In this document: piece after piece, positions 53,852-61,598 of the stretch
Position numbering within the stretch: position 1 is the first letter of the stretch
How the letters are laid out: the number at the start of each line of letters is the position of its first letter
Source: Streptomyces ruber
GTDB taxonomy: Bacteria; Actinomycetota; Actinomycetes; Streptomycetales; Streptomycetaceae
Direction of reading: 5' to 3'
Assembly: GCF_014648075.1 (NCBI RefSeq)
Contig: NZ_BMQK01000001.1
Coordinates: forward strand, 124,001 to 188,000
Length of the DNA stretch: 64,000 nt
Notes under the pieces: generated by a model
Database searches by the model: none
The model's input: only the letters and a program-made list of their open reading frames with translations
What the model was told of the DNA's origin: nothing
Position numbers and translations under genes: made by a program

Positions 53852-54589
53852 GTGACGGAGACGGTCCGCCGTGCGCATGCGCGCGGGATCACCACCCTCA
53901 CCCTCGACTCCCCGCGCCACCGCAACGCCCTGTCGGCCGCGCTCGTGGCCGGGCTGGCGGACGCGCTCGACCGGTGCGGCGCCGACCCCGCCGTACGCGC
54001 CGTCGTGCTGACCCACACCGGCGGCACCTTCAGCGCGGGCGCCGACCTGCGCGACCCACCGCCCCCGCAGGCGCTGGTCGCGCTGTTGCGGCGGATCGTC
54101 GAGCTGGACAAGCCGGTGGTGGCCCGGGTCGCCGGGCACGTCCGCGCGGGCGGCCTCGGTCTGCTCGCCGCCTGCGACATCGCCGCCGCCTCCACCGCCG
54201 CGACCTTCGCCTTCACCGAGGTCCGCATCGGCGTCGCGCCCGCCGTCATCTCCCTGCCGCTGCTGCCCCGCACCGATCCGCGCGCCCTGGCCCGGTACTA
54301 CCTCACCGGCGAGCACTTCGACGCCGCCGAGGCGGCCCGCATCGGACTGGTCACGGCGGCCGGCGACGACGTGGACCAGGTACTCGCGCCCGTCCTCGAC
54401 GGGCTGCGCCGGGCCTCGCCCCAAGGTCTGGCCGAGACCAAACGGCTGCTCACGGCTAGGGTGCTGGAGACCTTCGACCGGGACGCGGACGTCCTGACCG
54501 CGCTCTCGGCCCGGCTGTTCTCGTCCGCGCAGGCCCGAGAGGGGATGACGGCCTTCCTCGAACGACGGGATCCGACATGGGCGCTGTGA
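53852..54589 (+). CDS. Enoyl-CoA hydratase/isomerase
   Basis: 245 residues, crotonase fold: ITTLTLDSPRHRNALSAALVAGLADAL, THTGGTFSAGADLRDPPPPQ (oxyanion hole), VARVAGHVRAGGLGLLAACDIAAAS and TFAFTEVRIGVAPAVISLPLL. The second acidic residue position of hydratases is Val/Ala here (VRIGVAPAV), so hydratase versus other crotonase activity is open. GTG at 53852 has AGGAGG upstream. Overlaps the TetR gene. Confidence 0.85.
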   Translation: MTETVRRAHARGITTLTLDSPRHRNALSAALVAGLADALDRCGADPAVRAVVLTHTGGTFSAGADLRDPPPPQALVALLRRIVELDKPVVARVAGHVRAGGLGLLAACDIAAASTAATFAFTEVRIGVAPAVISLPLLPRTDPRALARYYLTGEHFDAAEAARIGLVTAAGDDVDQVLAPVLDGLRRASPQGLAETKRLLTARVLETFDRDADVLTALSARLFSSAQAREGMTAFLERRDPTWAL

Positions 54590-55254
54590 GCACGAACACG
54601 GTGACGGACGCGGGCACGAAGACGGACACGGACGCGGGCACGGGCACGAACACGGACGCGGGCGGACGTACGGCCAAAGGCCCCAAGCAGGACCGCAGCC
54701 GCGCCACCCGCAGGCGTCTCCTCGAAGCCGCCGTCGCCTGTCTCGCCGAACGCGGCTGGGCGGGCTCCACGGTCTCCGTCGTCGCCGAACGCGCGGGCGT
54801 CTCCCGGGGCGCGGCCCAGCACCACTTCCGTACCCGCGAGGACCTGTTCACCGCGGCCGTCGAGTACGTCGCCGAGGAACGTTCCGCCGCGCTGCGGACC
54901 CTCTTCCCCCAGGGCGCCGCCGACCGCCGGGACGTGGTGGCCGCCCTGGTCGGCCTCTACACCGGCCCGCTGTTCCGCGCCGCCCTGCACCTGTGGGTGG
55001 CCGCGACCGACGAGGAGCAGCTGCGGCCCCGGGTCACCGAACTGGAGGCGCGCTTCGGCCGCGAGGCCCACCGCATCGCCGTCGACCTGCTGGGTGCCGA
55101 CGAGTCCGTGCCGGGTGTGCGCGAGACCGTGCAGGGCCTCCTCGACATGGCCCGCGGCCTCGGGCTCGCCAACCTCCTCACGGACGACACCGGCCGCCGC
55201 GACCGGGTGGTCGCCCAGTGGGCCGTCCTCCTGGACGAGAGCCTCGGCCGCTGA
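54577..55254 (+). CDS. TetR-family regulator of the acyl-CoA operon
   Basis: 225 residues. A repetitive Asp/Thr/Gly-rich leader (TDAGT units, residues 1-30) precedes the HTH RRRLLEAAVACLAERGWAGSTVSVVAERAGVSRGAAQHHFRTREDLFTAAVEYV and a TetR_C domain. The last gene of the operon, it overlaps the hydratase by 13 bp; GTG at 54586 gives the classic GTGA overlap. It probably controls the operon from the palindrome at 46591-46604. Confidence 0.86.
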   Translation: MGAVSTNTVTDAGTKTDTDAGTGTNTDAGGRTAKGPKQDRSRATRRRLLEAAVACLAERGWAGSTVSVVAERAGVSRGAAQHHFRTREDLFTAAVEYVAEERSAALRTLFPQGAADRRDVVAALVGLYTGPLFRAALHLWVAATDEEQLRPRVTELEARFGREAHRIAVDLLGADESVPGVRETVQGLLDMARGLGLANLLTDDTGRRDRVVAQWAVLLDESLGR

Positions 55255-55269
55255 CGGGCCGGCCGGGAG

Positions 55270-55965
55270 TCAGGGACTGAGCCGCTCCACCCGCCACGAC
55301 CCGTCCGGCTCCGCCACGTACCGCAGCCGGTCGTGCAGCCGGTTCTCGCGCCCCTGCCAGAACTCCACCGTCCGCGGCGCGACCCGGAACCCGCCCCAGT
55401 GCGGCGGCACCGGCACCTGCTCGCCCTCCGGGTAGCGGGTGTGCAACTCCTCGTACACCACGTCCAGTTGCGCCCGGGACCGGATGACCGATGACTGCTC
55501 GCTCGCCCACGCGCCGAGCTGTGAGCCGTGCGGCCGGGTGCGGAAGTACGCCGCCGTCTCGTCCCGGCCGGTACGGCGCGCCGTACCGGAGACGATCACC
55601 TGGCGGGCGATCGCGTGCCAGGGGAACAGCAGGGACACGTACGGGTTCTCGGCCAGGTCACGGGCCTTGCGGGAACCGTAGTTGGTGTAGAAGACGAAGC
55701 CCCGCTCGTCGTACGCCTTCATCAGGACCGTACGGGAGCTCGTCCGTCCGGAGGCGTCCGCGGTGGAGACCACCATGGCGTTCGGCTCGAACACCGCGCC
55801 CTCGGCCGCGGCCTGCCGGAACCAGCGCTCGAACTGTTTCATGGGGTGGCCGGCCAGCTCGCTCTCGTCGAGCCCTTCGGCCCGGTACTGCTCGCGCATC
55901 GCGGCCGGGTCCGGGGCCGGAACGGGGAGCCGGGACGCCTGGGAAGCGGGATCTCGGTCGTTCAC
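55270..55965 (-). CDS. pdxH: Pyridoxamine 5'-phosphate oxidase PdxH
   Basis: 231 residues, FMN split-barrel: [95 protein letters not shown] and the C-terminal [30 protein letters not shown] that holds FMN and PLP contacts. It oxidises PNP/PMP to PLP. The GTG at 55965 is the start with NDRDPASQ. It is divergent from the citrate synthase gene over 245 bp and ends 15 bp from the convergent TetR gene. Confidence 0.9.
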   Translation of the reverse strand: MNDRDPASQASRLPVPAPDPAAMREQYRAEGLDESELAGHPMKQFERWFRQAAAEGAVFEPNAMVVSTADASGRTSSRTVLMKAYDERGFVFYTNYGSRKARDLAENPYVSLLFPWHAIARQVIVSGTARRTGRDETAAYFRTRPHGSQLGAWASEQSSVIRSRAQLDVVYEELHTRYPEGEQVPVPPHWGGFRVAPRTVEFWQGRENRLHDRLRYVAEPDGSWRVERLSP

Positions 55966-56021
55966 ATGGTCATCCTGCCGTACGGTCGCGGCGCGCGTGG
56001 ATGGGTTCCCCATCCTTTCCT

Positions 56022-56066
56022 GGCACTCAGTGCCGCGATGACTCCCGGAATCTGGCACTCAGTGTT
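56022..56066. promoter_or_regulatory. Twin GGCACTCAGTG operators between pdxH and the citrate synthase gene
   Basis: GGCACT-C-AGTGCC (56022-56034) is a perfect odd palindrome. A second, imperfect copy GGCACT-C-AGTGTT lies at 56054-56066, 32 bp away centre to centre. Both sit in the divergent promoter region and suggest a shared dimeric regulator. Confidence 0.65.
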
Positions 56067-56210
56067 ATCGTGCTGCAACCGTCCCGGTGGGTGACCGCCC
56101 GGCGCACGGGGCATCTTCGGGATACCGCTGCGGACCACGCGTCCCGCACCGCTTCACCACCCCCCACTCCCCACCCCACCAGCCGCACACACGCCGTGAG
56201 GAGCCGCCTG

Positions 56211-57329
56211 ATGTCCGACTTCGTACCCGGACTCGAAGGAGTCGTCGCGTTCGAAACGGAGATCGCCGAACCGGACAAGGAGGGCGGCGCACTCCGGTAC
56301 CGGGGCGTCGACATCGAGGACCTGGTCGGCCACGTCTCGTTCGGCAACGTCTGGGGCCTGCTCGTCGACGGTGCCTTCAACCCCGGCCTGCCGCCCGCCG
56401 AGCCGTTCCCGATCCCCGTGCACTCCGGTGACATCCGCGTCGACGTCCAGTCCGCGCTCGCCATGCTCGCCCCCGTCTGGGGCCTCAGGCCGCTCCTCGA
56501 CATCGAGGAGGAGGAGGCCCGCGACGACCTCGCCCGGGCCGCCGTCATGGCCCTGTCGTACGTCGCCCAGTCCGCCCGCGGCCAGGGACTGCCCATGGTC
56601 CCGCAGCGCGAGATCGACAAGGCGCGGTCCATCGTCGAGCGCTTCATGATCCGCTGGCGTGGCGAGCCCGACCCCAAGCACGTGGCCGCGGTCGACGCGT
56701 ACTGGACGAGCGCCGCCGAGCACGGCATGAACGCCTCCACGTTCACCGCGCGCGTGATCGCGTCGACGGGCGCGGACGTGGCCGCCGCGCTCTCGGGCGC
56801 CGTGGGGGCCATGTCCGGCCCGCTGCACGGCGGGGCGCCCTCCCGCGTCCTCGGGATGATCGAGGAGATCGAGCGCACCGGGGACGCCGGGACGTACGTC
56901 AGGCGCGCCCTGGACCGGGGCGAGCGTCTGATGGGCTTCGGGCACCGCGTCTACCGCGCCGAGGACCCCCGCGCGCGCGTGCTGCGCCGTACCGCCCGCG
57001 AACTGGGCGCGCCCCGCTTCGAGGTCGCCGAAGCCCTGGAGAAGGCGGCGCTGGAGGAGCTCCACAACCGCCGCCCCGACCGCGTCCTCGCGACCAACGT
57101 GGAGTTCTGGGCGGCCATCGTCCTCGACTTCGCCGAGGTGCCCGCCCACATGTTCACCTCGATGTTCACCTGCGCCCGCACGGCCGGCTGGTCGGCGCAC
57201 ATCCTGGAGCAGAAGCGCACCGGCCGTCTCGTACGCCCCTCCGCCCGCTACGTCGGGCCGGGCACACGCGACCCGAGGGAGATCGCGGGCTACGAGGACA
57301 TCCCCGATCTCGCGGACCTCACGCGCTGA
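56211..57329 (+). CDS. citA: Citrate synthase 2 (CitA-type)
   Basis: 372 residues, compact citrate synthase. LEGVVAFETEIAEPDKEGGALRYRGVDIEDLV opens the family. Catalytic His residues lie in MSGPLHGGAPSRVL and LMGFGHRVYRAEDPRA, and Asp in FAEVPAHMFTSMFTCARTAGWSAHILEQ is followed by RPSARYVGP. It condenses acetyl-CoA and oxaloacetate. GTGAGGAG precedes the ATG. Possible regulation by the twin palindromes upstream; the 3' region is highly structured (57391-57461). Confidence 0.89.
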   Translation: MSDFVPGLEGVVAFETEIAEPDKEGGALRYRGVDIEDLVGHVSFGNVWGLLVDGAFNPGLPPAEPFPIPVHSGDIRVDVQSALAMLAPVWGLRPLLDIEEEEARDDLARAAVMALSYVAQSARGQGLPMVPQREIDKARSIVERFMIRWRGEPDPKHVAAVDAYWTSAAEHGMNASTFTARVIASTGADVAAALSGAVGAMSGPLHGGAPSRVLGMIEEIERTGDAGTYVRRALDRGERLMGFGHRVYRAEDPRARVLRRTARELGAPRFEVAEALEKAALEELHNRRPDRVLATNVEFWAAIVLDFAEVPAHMFTSMFTCARTAGWSAHILEQKRTGRLVRPSARYVGPGTRDPREIAGYEDIPDLADLTR

Positions 57330-57390
57330 CCGTCCGCCGACGGGAATCCGCCGGCCCGCCGGGCAGCGGGCAGCCCGCCGGGGAAGCAGA

Positions 57391-57461
57391 CGACCCGCAG
57401 GCTCTGGGTCCGTGCCTCGCGGCGCGGAGCCGGCCGGACGTACCGGCGAGCCTGCGGGTCG
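57391..57461. terminator. Large stem structure in the citA 3' region
   Basis: CGACCCGCAGGCTC (57391-57404) and GAGCCTGCGGGTCG (57448-57461) are a perfect 14-bp inverted repeat enclosing a 43-nt GC-rich loop. It begins 62 bp after the citA stop and may end transcription or protect the mRNA from 3' decay. It also lies within a possible minus-strand transcript from the promoter at 57614-57642. Confidence 0.6.
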
Positions 57462-57511
57462 GGTGAACTGCTTGGGATTGGGCCGGCTGCGCGTACGTCT
57501 CACGCGCTGGT

Positions 57512-57538
57512 CCGGCACCGCACTGCACGTGGTGCCGG
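57512..57538. terminator. Hairpin between citA and the PAS gene
   Basis: CCGGCACC (57512-57519) and GGTGCCGG (57531-57538) form a stem with loop GCACTGCACGT. It directly follows the small frame at 57543-57581 on the minus strand, so it would end a short transcript from that strand. No U tract. Confidence 0.5.
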
Positions 57539-57542
57539 GCCG

Positions 57543-57581
57543 CTAGCCCGCAGCCACCTCACGCGTCCGGGTTTCCATCAT
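57543..57581 (-). CDS. 12-residue open frame with an almost perfect ribosome site
   Basis: Reads MMETRTREVAAG and stops. The preceding AGAAGGGAGGTGATC (57602-57588) matches the complement of the 16S rRNA 3' tail in 14 of 15 positions. The promoter-like pair at 57614-57642 would start transcription near 57607, leaving a 25-nt leader. No similar family known to me; it could be a leader peptide, a microprotein, or a decoy ribosome-binding RNA. Confidence 0.4.
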   Translation of the reverse strand: MMETRTREVAAG

Positions 57582-57613
57582 TTACCCGATCACCTCCCTT
57601 CTGTGTATCCGCC

Positions 57614-57642
57614 ACCTTAGGAAGCCGTCCCGGATCGTTCAA
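57614..57642 (-). promoter_or_regulatory. Promoter for a short minus-strand transcript
   Basis: TTGAAC (57642-57637) and TAAGGT (57619-57614) are separated by exactly 17 bp on the minus strand. The -35 overlaps the PAS gene stop. The spacing and hexamers fit a housekeeping sigma promoter, feeding the 12-codon frame and the hairpins downstream. Confidence 0.5.
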
Positions 57643-59030
57643 CCGTTTTTTTCCGCGGCCAGTCCGGCCAGGTCCAGCGCCGCCGCGATCCGGGCCGCGA
57701 CGTCCTCCGCGTACAGGGTGTCGGCGCGCTCGAACCGGGCGCGGCCGGAGGTGCGCAGGAAGGTCACGACGCCGAGGGTGCGGCCCCGGCTGCGCAGGAC
57801 CACGCACAGGGCGTGCACCGTGTCCGCCGGCCACTGCCGGGCGGTGGCCCAGGCACGGGTGGTCTCGGGCGACGCCGTGCCCGCGCCGACGCGTACGGAA
57901 CCGGTGCGCTGGACGCTCTGCAGGGCGGGGTGCCCCTCCGGGTAGCGGACCGGGATGCCGGCGTGACCGGTGAGGTGGGTGGGGCCGGGCGCCCCGGAGG
58001 GGGTGGCGGCGACGCGCACGAGCCGTACGGGTGCTTCGTCGTCCGCCCCGGCGTCGCGCTCCACCACCCGGTCGATCAGCGCGTGGTCGGCGAAGCCCGC
58101 GAGCGCGTAGTCGAGGTGGACGGTGGCGGCCTCCGCGGGATCCTCGCACTCGGCGGCGGCGCGGGCGGCCCGGTAGAGCTGGTGGGTGCGGAAGCGCAGC
58201 TGGGAGGACTCCTGCTCGCTCTGCCGGGACTCGGTGATGTCCTGGAAGAGCCAGCCGACGCCGAGCGGGACGGGCTGCTCCGCGAGCGGCGAGGCGAGCC
58301 GCAGGAAGCCGCTGCGCCAGCAGCGCCGCTTCTCGCCCTCGGGGGTGCGCACCCCCACCCAGATCTCGGTGGGCGCGGGCGGCGCGCCCTCGGCGAGGAC
58401 GTGCGTCAGGACGCTCTCCAGTTCCTCCACGCCCTGGGTGAGCAGCTCCCCCAGGGGGCGTCCGAGGGCGGCCGTGGGCCCGATGGCGAGCGCGCGGGCC
58501 GCGTGGGCGTTGACGACGGCGGGCCGCAGGTCGGCGTCGACGAGGACGACACCCCAGCTCGCGTCCTCGAACAGCGCCTCGCTGAGGGCGATGGACCGCT
58601 CCAGGTCTATCTGCGCGTGCACCTCGCTGAAGGCGCAGTAGACGCCCGCGGGCTTGCCGTCCGCTCCCCGTACGCCCGCCGACTGGGTGCGCACCAGGAC
58701 CCGTCCGCCGTCCTTGGTGAGCAGCGCGAACTCGTGGACCTGGCGGCCGGGCGCGTGCATCGCGCCCAGCAGGCGCGCCTCGACCTCCGCCGCGTCCGCG
58801 GTCCGCACGGCCCAGCCGGCGAACCCCTGGCGGCCGACCGCCTCGGCGGCGGTCCAGCCGAGGATGCGCTCGGCCTCGCGGTTCCAGTGGGTCACCCGGC
58901 CGTCGGCGTCGAAGGCGCACAGCGCCGCGTCCATGCCGTCGAGCAGCGCGGCCAGCAGGTCGGCCCCGTCGCGCTCGGGCTCGTCCGGTCCGAGTTCGTC
59001 CGTGGTCCCCCTATGCCGGGAAGCACTCAC
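57639..59030 (-). CDS. PAS-PAS-GAF sensor protein without output domain
   Basis: 463 residues. PAS1: LLDGMDAALCAFDADGRVTHWNREAERILGWTAAEAVGRQ. PAS2: ALSEALFEDASWGVVLVDADLRPAVVNAHAARALAIGPTAALGRPLGELL, with a PAC-like segment GVGWLFQDITESRQSEQES. GAF-like C-terminus: VHALCVVLRSRGRTLGVVTFLRTSGRARFERADTLYAEDVAARIAAALDLAGLA. No kinase, phosphatase or GGDEF follows. It is presumably a sensor that acts through a partner protein. GTG at 59030; weak ribosome site GGGTTCAGG. Confidence 0.8.
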   Translation of the reverse strand: MSASRHRGTTDELGPDEPERDGADLLAALLDGMDAALCAFDADGRVTHWNREAERILGWTAAEAVGRQGFAGWAVRTADAAEVEARLLGAMHAPGRQVHEFALLTKDGGRVLVRTQSAGVRGADGKPAGVYCAFSEVHAQIDLERSIALSEALFEDASWGVVLVDADLRPAVVNAHAARALAIGPTAALGRPLGELLTQGVEELESVLTHVLAEGAPPAPTEIWVGVRTPEGEKRRCWRSGFLRLASPLAEQPVPLGVGWLFQDITESRQSEQESSQLRFRTHQLYRAARAAAECEDPAEAATVHLDYALAGFADHALIDRVVERDAGADDEAPVRLVRVAATPSGAPGPTHLTGHAGIPVRYPEGHPALQSVQRTGSVRVGAGTASPETTRAWATARQWPADTVHALCVVLRSRGRTLGVVTFLRTSGRARFERADTLYAEDVAARIAAALDLAGLAAEKNG

Positions 59031-59256
59031 CCTGAACCCCCTGCACGCTGCGTCCGCACGTTCGGCGCGACGGTTCGCTCCTTCGCAATCATTCAACTTG
59101 AACGCGACTCCGCACACAGCGGGTTCCCGCAAGTTCTGAGGAATTCCAGAGGTGCTCGCCGTGGCGTTCACCGGGCGGGGCGCACGCTGGGCACGCGTGG
59201 GGCGTCCGCCCGGAGCCCGCCGGTGCCGTCCGAAGCCCGCCGGTGCCGTCCGGAGC

Positions 59257-60051
59257 TCAGCGGCGCCGGTAGAAGATCCGGTCGCCGTACTCGTCCTGGA
59301 CGCGGTCGTTCCAGTCGAGCCCGCCGTCCACGTTGCCCGAGCGCAGCAGCGGGGGCTCGACGCCGCGGGCGGCGAGGGTGCCCGCGGCCGTGGCCATGAC
59401 CGCCTGCAGGAGCGCGGTCGTGACGACGGTGGACGCGGGTGCGAACGGGGCCGCCACGCCCTCGGCGGTGAGCTCCGCGTCCCCGGGCGCGATCTTGGAG
59501 TCGAGGACGATGTCGCAGTGGTCCTTGAGGAACGTGCCGGACCCGTGCCGTGACGTGGTCTGCGCGGCGTACGCCACCGAGGTCACGCCGATGACCTTCA
59601 CCCCGCGCGCGCGGGCGCCGGAGGCCATCTCGACCGGGAGCGCGTTGCGCCCGGAGAGGGAGACGACCACCAGGAGGTCGCCGGCGCGCAGGGGGCCGGC
59701 GTCCAGGACGGCGGTCGCCAGCCCGGCCACCCGTTCCAGCGCGGAGCCGAGCGTCGCGGGGACCACGTCGACTCCGGTCACGCCCGGCACCGTCAGCAGG
59801 TTCATCAGGGCGAGGCCGCCCGCGCGGTAGACGATGTCCTGGGCGGCGAGCGAGGAGTGCCCGGCGCCGAAGGCGAAGAGCCGGCCGCCGCCGGTCACCG
59901 TGCCGGCGATCAGCTCACCGGCCGCCGCGATCGCCCCCGCCTCCTCCTCGCGCACCCGCCGCAGCAGGTCCGCCGCCGCGTCGAAGAACTGCTCCGCCAG
60001 CGTGCCGTCGCCCATCCGCGCGGGTCCTTCCGCTCCGGTGCTCCCCGTCAT
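59257..60051 (-). CDS. SIS-domain sugar isomerase-like protein
   Basis: 264 residues. SIS features: AGELIAGTVTGGGRLFAFGAGHSSLAAQDIVYRAGG, DLLVVVSLSGRNALPVEMASGARARGVKVIGVTSVAYA and STVVTTALLQAVMATAAGTLAARG, like the MurQ/AgaS and PHP-type sugar isomerase family. The Gly-Ala-Gly-His-Ser-Ser and Ser-Leu-Ser-Gly-Arg loops bind a phosphosugar. Substrate not determined. ATG at 60051 starts MTGSTGAEGP; an alternative ATG at 60015 fits the conserved MGDGTLAEQF. Confidence 0.82.
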   Translation of the reverse strand: MTGSTGAEGPARMGDGTLAEQFFDAAADLLRRVREEEAGAIAAAGELIAGTVTGGGRLFAFGAGHSSLAAQDIVYRAGGLALMNLLTVPGVTGVDVVPATLGSALERVAGLATAVLDAGPLRAGDLLVVVSLSGRNALPVEMASGARARGVKVIGVTSVAYAAQTTSRHGSGTFLKDHCDIVLDSKIAPGDAELTAEGVAAPFAPASTVVTTALLQAVMATAAGTLAARGVEPPLLRSGNVDGGLDWNDRVQDEYGDRIFYRRR

Positions 60052-60352
60052 GTCGCGGATCACGTTGCGGTCTGGACCAGTGGGCTGTCAATACGGCCGG
60101 ACGCGGTCCGCCGGGGCGGCCGGAACCGTGCGGGGCACCGGCGCGTTCGACGGACGGGGACGGCGCCGTCCCACCCCCGTACAGGTGTACGGTCGGACCG
60201 GCCCTGGGGCCTCTGTGGCCACGGGTGCTGCGATGGAGCCGCCTTCCGACGGCGCGGCACGGTTGTCAGTGGTATCCGGCAGAATTGAATGCAGGGCCAG
60301 CGCACACGCCGAGGAGCCGCAGAGCCCTCGGCAATCTCATCGAGGGGCACGT

Positions 60353-61045
60353 ATGTCCGGACTGATCGACACGACGGAGATGTATCTCCGCACCATCCTC
60401 GAACTGGAGGAGGAAGGTGTGGTCCCGATGCGCGCCCGGATCGCCGAACGGCTCGATCAGAGCGGCCCGACGGTCAGCCAGACCGTGGCGCGCATGGAGC
60501 GCGACGGCCTGCTGGCGGTCGCCCCGGACCGCCACCTGGAGCTCACGGAGGAGGGGCGCCGGCTCGCCACGCGCGTGATGCGCAAGCACCGCCTCGCCGA
60601 GTGTCTGCTCGTCGACGTGATCGGCCTGGAGTGGGAGCAGGTGCACGCCGAGGCCTGCCGCTGGGAGCACGTGATGAGCGAGGCCGTGGAGCGGCGGGTG
60701 CTGGAGCTGCTGCGCCACCCGACCGAGTCGCCGTACGGGAACCCGATCCCGGGCCTGGAGGAGCTGGGCGAGAAGGGGCCCGTGGACCCGTTCCTGGACG
60801 AGGGCATGGTGTCGCTGGCCGACCTCGACCCTGGGCTGGAGGGCAAGACGGTCGTGGTGCGGCGCATCGGCGAGCCGATCCAGACGGACGCGCAGCTCAT
60901 GTACACGCTGCGCCGCGCGGGCGTGCAGCCCGGCTCCGTGGTGAGCGTGACCGAGTCGGCGGGCGGGGTGCTCGTGGGCAGCAGCGGCGAGGCCGCGGAG
61001 CTGGAGAACGAGGTCGCGTCCCACGTGTTCGTCGCCAAGCGCTGA
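60353..61045 (+). CDS. DtxR/IdeR-family metal-dependent regulator
   Basis: 230 residues with the full DtxR domain set: HTH DTTEMYLRTILELEEEGVVPMRARIAERLDQSGPTVSQTVARMERDGLL, metal-binding and dimerisation domain (RKHRLAECLLVDVIGLEWEQVHAEACRWEHVMSEAVERRV, with the ligand Cys, Glu and His) and C-terminal SH3-like domain (TVVVRRIGEP, VTESAGGVLVGSSGEAAELE). It likely senses Fe2+ (DmdR/DesR in Streptomyces) and represses iron-uptake genes. GAGGGG precedes the ATG. No operator was identified locally. Confidence 0.87.
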   Translation: MSGLIDTTEMYLRTILELEEEGVVPMRARIAERLDQSGPTVSQTVARMERDGLLAVAPDRHLELTEEGRRLATRVMRKHRLAECLLVDVIGLEWEQVHAEACRWEHVMSEAVERRVLELLRHPTESPYGNPIPGLEELGEKGPVDPFLDEGMVSLADLDPGLEGKTVVVRRIGEPIQTDAQLMYTLRRAGVQPGSVVSVTESAGGVLVGSSGEAAELENEVASHVFVAKR

Positions 61046-61246
61046 CGGCCGGGCGGCGACGGCCAGGCCCTGACGGCCGGGCGCCCGGGCACCGGCAGGC
61101 AAGATCCAGTACGCCGAATCGCAGCGCTCCGGGCGTTCCCGTGCGAGGCTTGCGCATGAGGCATATGACTGGGAACTCCTGGCCGCTCGCGGCGGTGTCC
61201 CGGCGGCCGGAGAGGGGGCGCGAGATGTGCCGCGTAGACGTGGAAG

Positions 61247-61274
61247 GGCCCCGGCGCCGTGTGGCGCCGGGGCC
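61247..61274. terminator. Perfect 12-bp hairpin terminator
   Basis: GGCCCCGGCGCC (61247-61258) and GGCGCCGGGGCC (61263-61274) enclose the tetraloop GTGT. It ends transcription from the DtxR gene about 200 bp after its stop. There is no U tract. Confidence 0.8.
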
Positions 61275-61437
61275 TGTCCTCCCCTGTGCCGACCCGGAGC
61301 CCCGAGCTCTCAGGGTCGTATCCCCCGGACCGTTTTCCCCGAGCGGTCCGCCCCCCGCTGAAGATCTCCCCTCGGTGGCAGCGGGCAATCCTTGAGCGGG
61401 GTCACTCGAACGAGGGGTGTTGCCGTCAGGAACGCCA

Positions 61438-61459
61438 TTATCGAAAACTTTTTCGATAA
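61438..61459. promoter_or_regulatory. AT-rich 22-bp palindrome upstream of the hydrolase gene
   Basis: TTATCGAAAA (61438-61447) and TTTTCGATAA (61450-61459) are exact inverted repeats around CT, with 16 of 22 bases A or T in a 72% GC genome. It lies 140 bp before the hydrolase ATG. The CGAAA-N-TTTCG core resembles LacI-type sugar regulator sites, such as those of the BxlR kind. Confidence 0.62.
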
Positions 61460-61598
61460 AGTGTCCCGCCGGAGCGGCGCATCGAGCACGACAGCAGGAC
61501 CAGCACGCAGGAGCACAAGCACAGAACGACAGCGGTGAGAAGCGGACCGGCCGGCTCGAGCGGGAGCGAGCGGTCCGAGCGGAGCCTGGGGGGTGCCA

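Larger units (their letters stand above)
61046..61598. other. Intergenic region between the DtxR and hydrolase genes
   Basis: 553 bp. It contains a strong terminator (61247-61274), a 22-bp palindrome (61438-61459) and an AT-rich patch that is probably the hydrolase promoter. A 79-codon frame at 61156-61395 overlaps the terminator stem and is not supported. Nothing else is visible. Confidence 0.55.

Noticed and set aside
57319..57528. 69-codon minus-strand frame after citA
   Set aside because: It covers the stem structures and has Arg/Pro/Ala composition with no conservation evidence.
57588..57602. A 15-bp match to the 16S rRNA 3' end, possible rRNA fragment
   Set aside because: On the minus strand it is correctly placed before a start codon, and flanking bases do not match rRNA, so it is a ribosome-binding site.
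61156..61395. 79-codon frame between the DtxR gene and the hydrolase
   Set aside because: It reads straight through a perfect terminator stem, lacks a domain and has a weak ribosome site.
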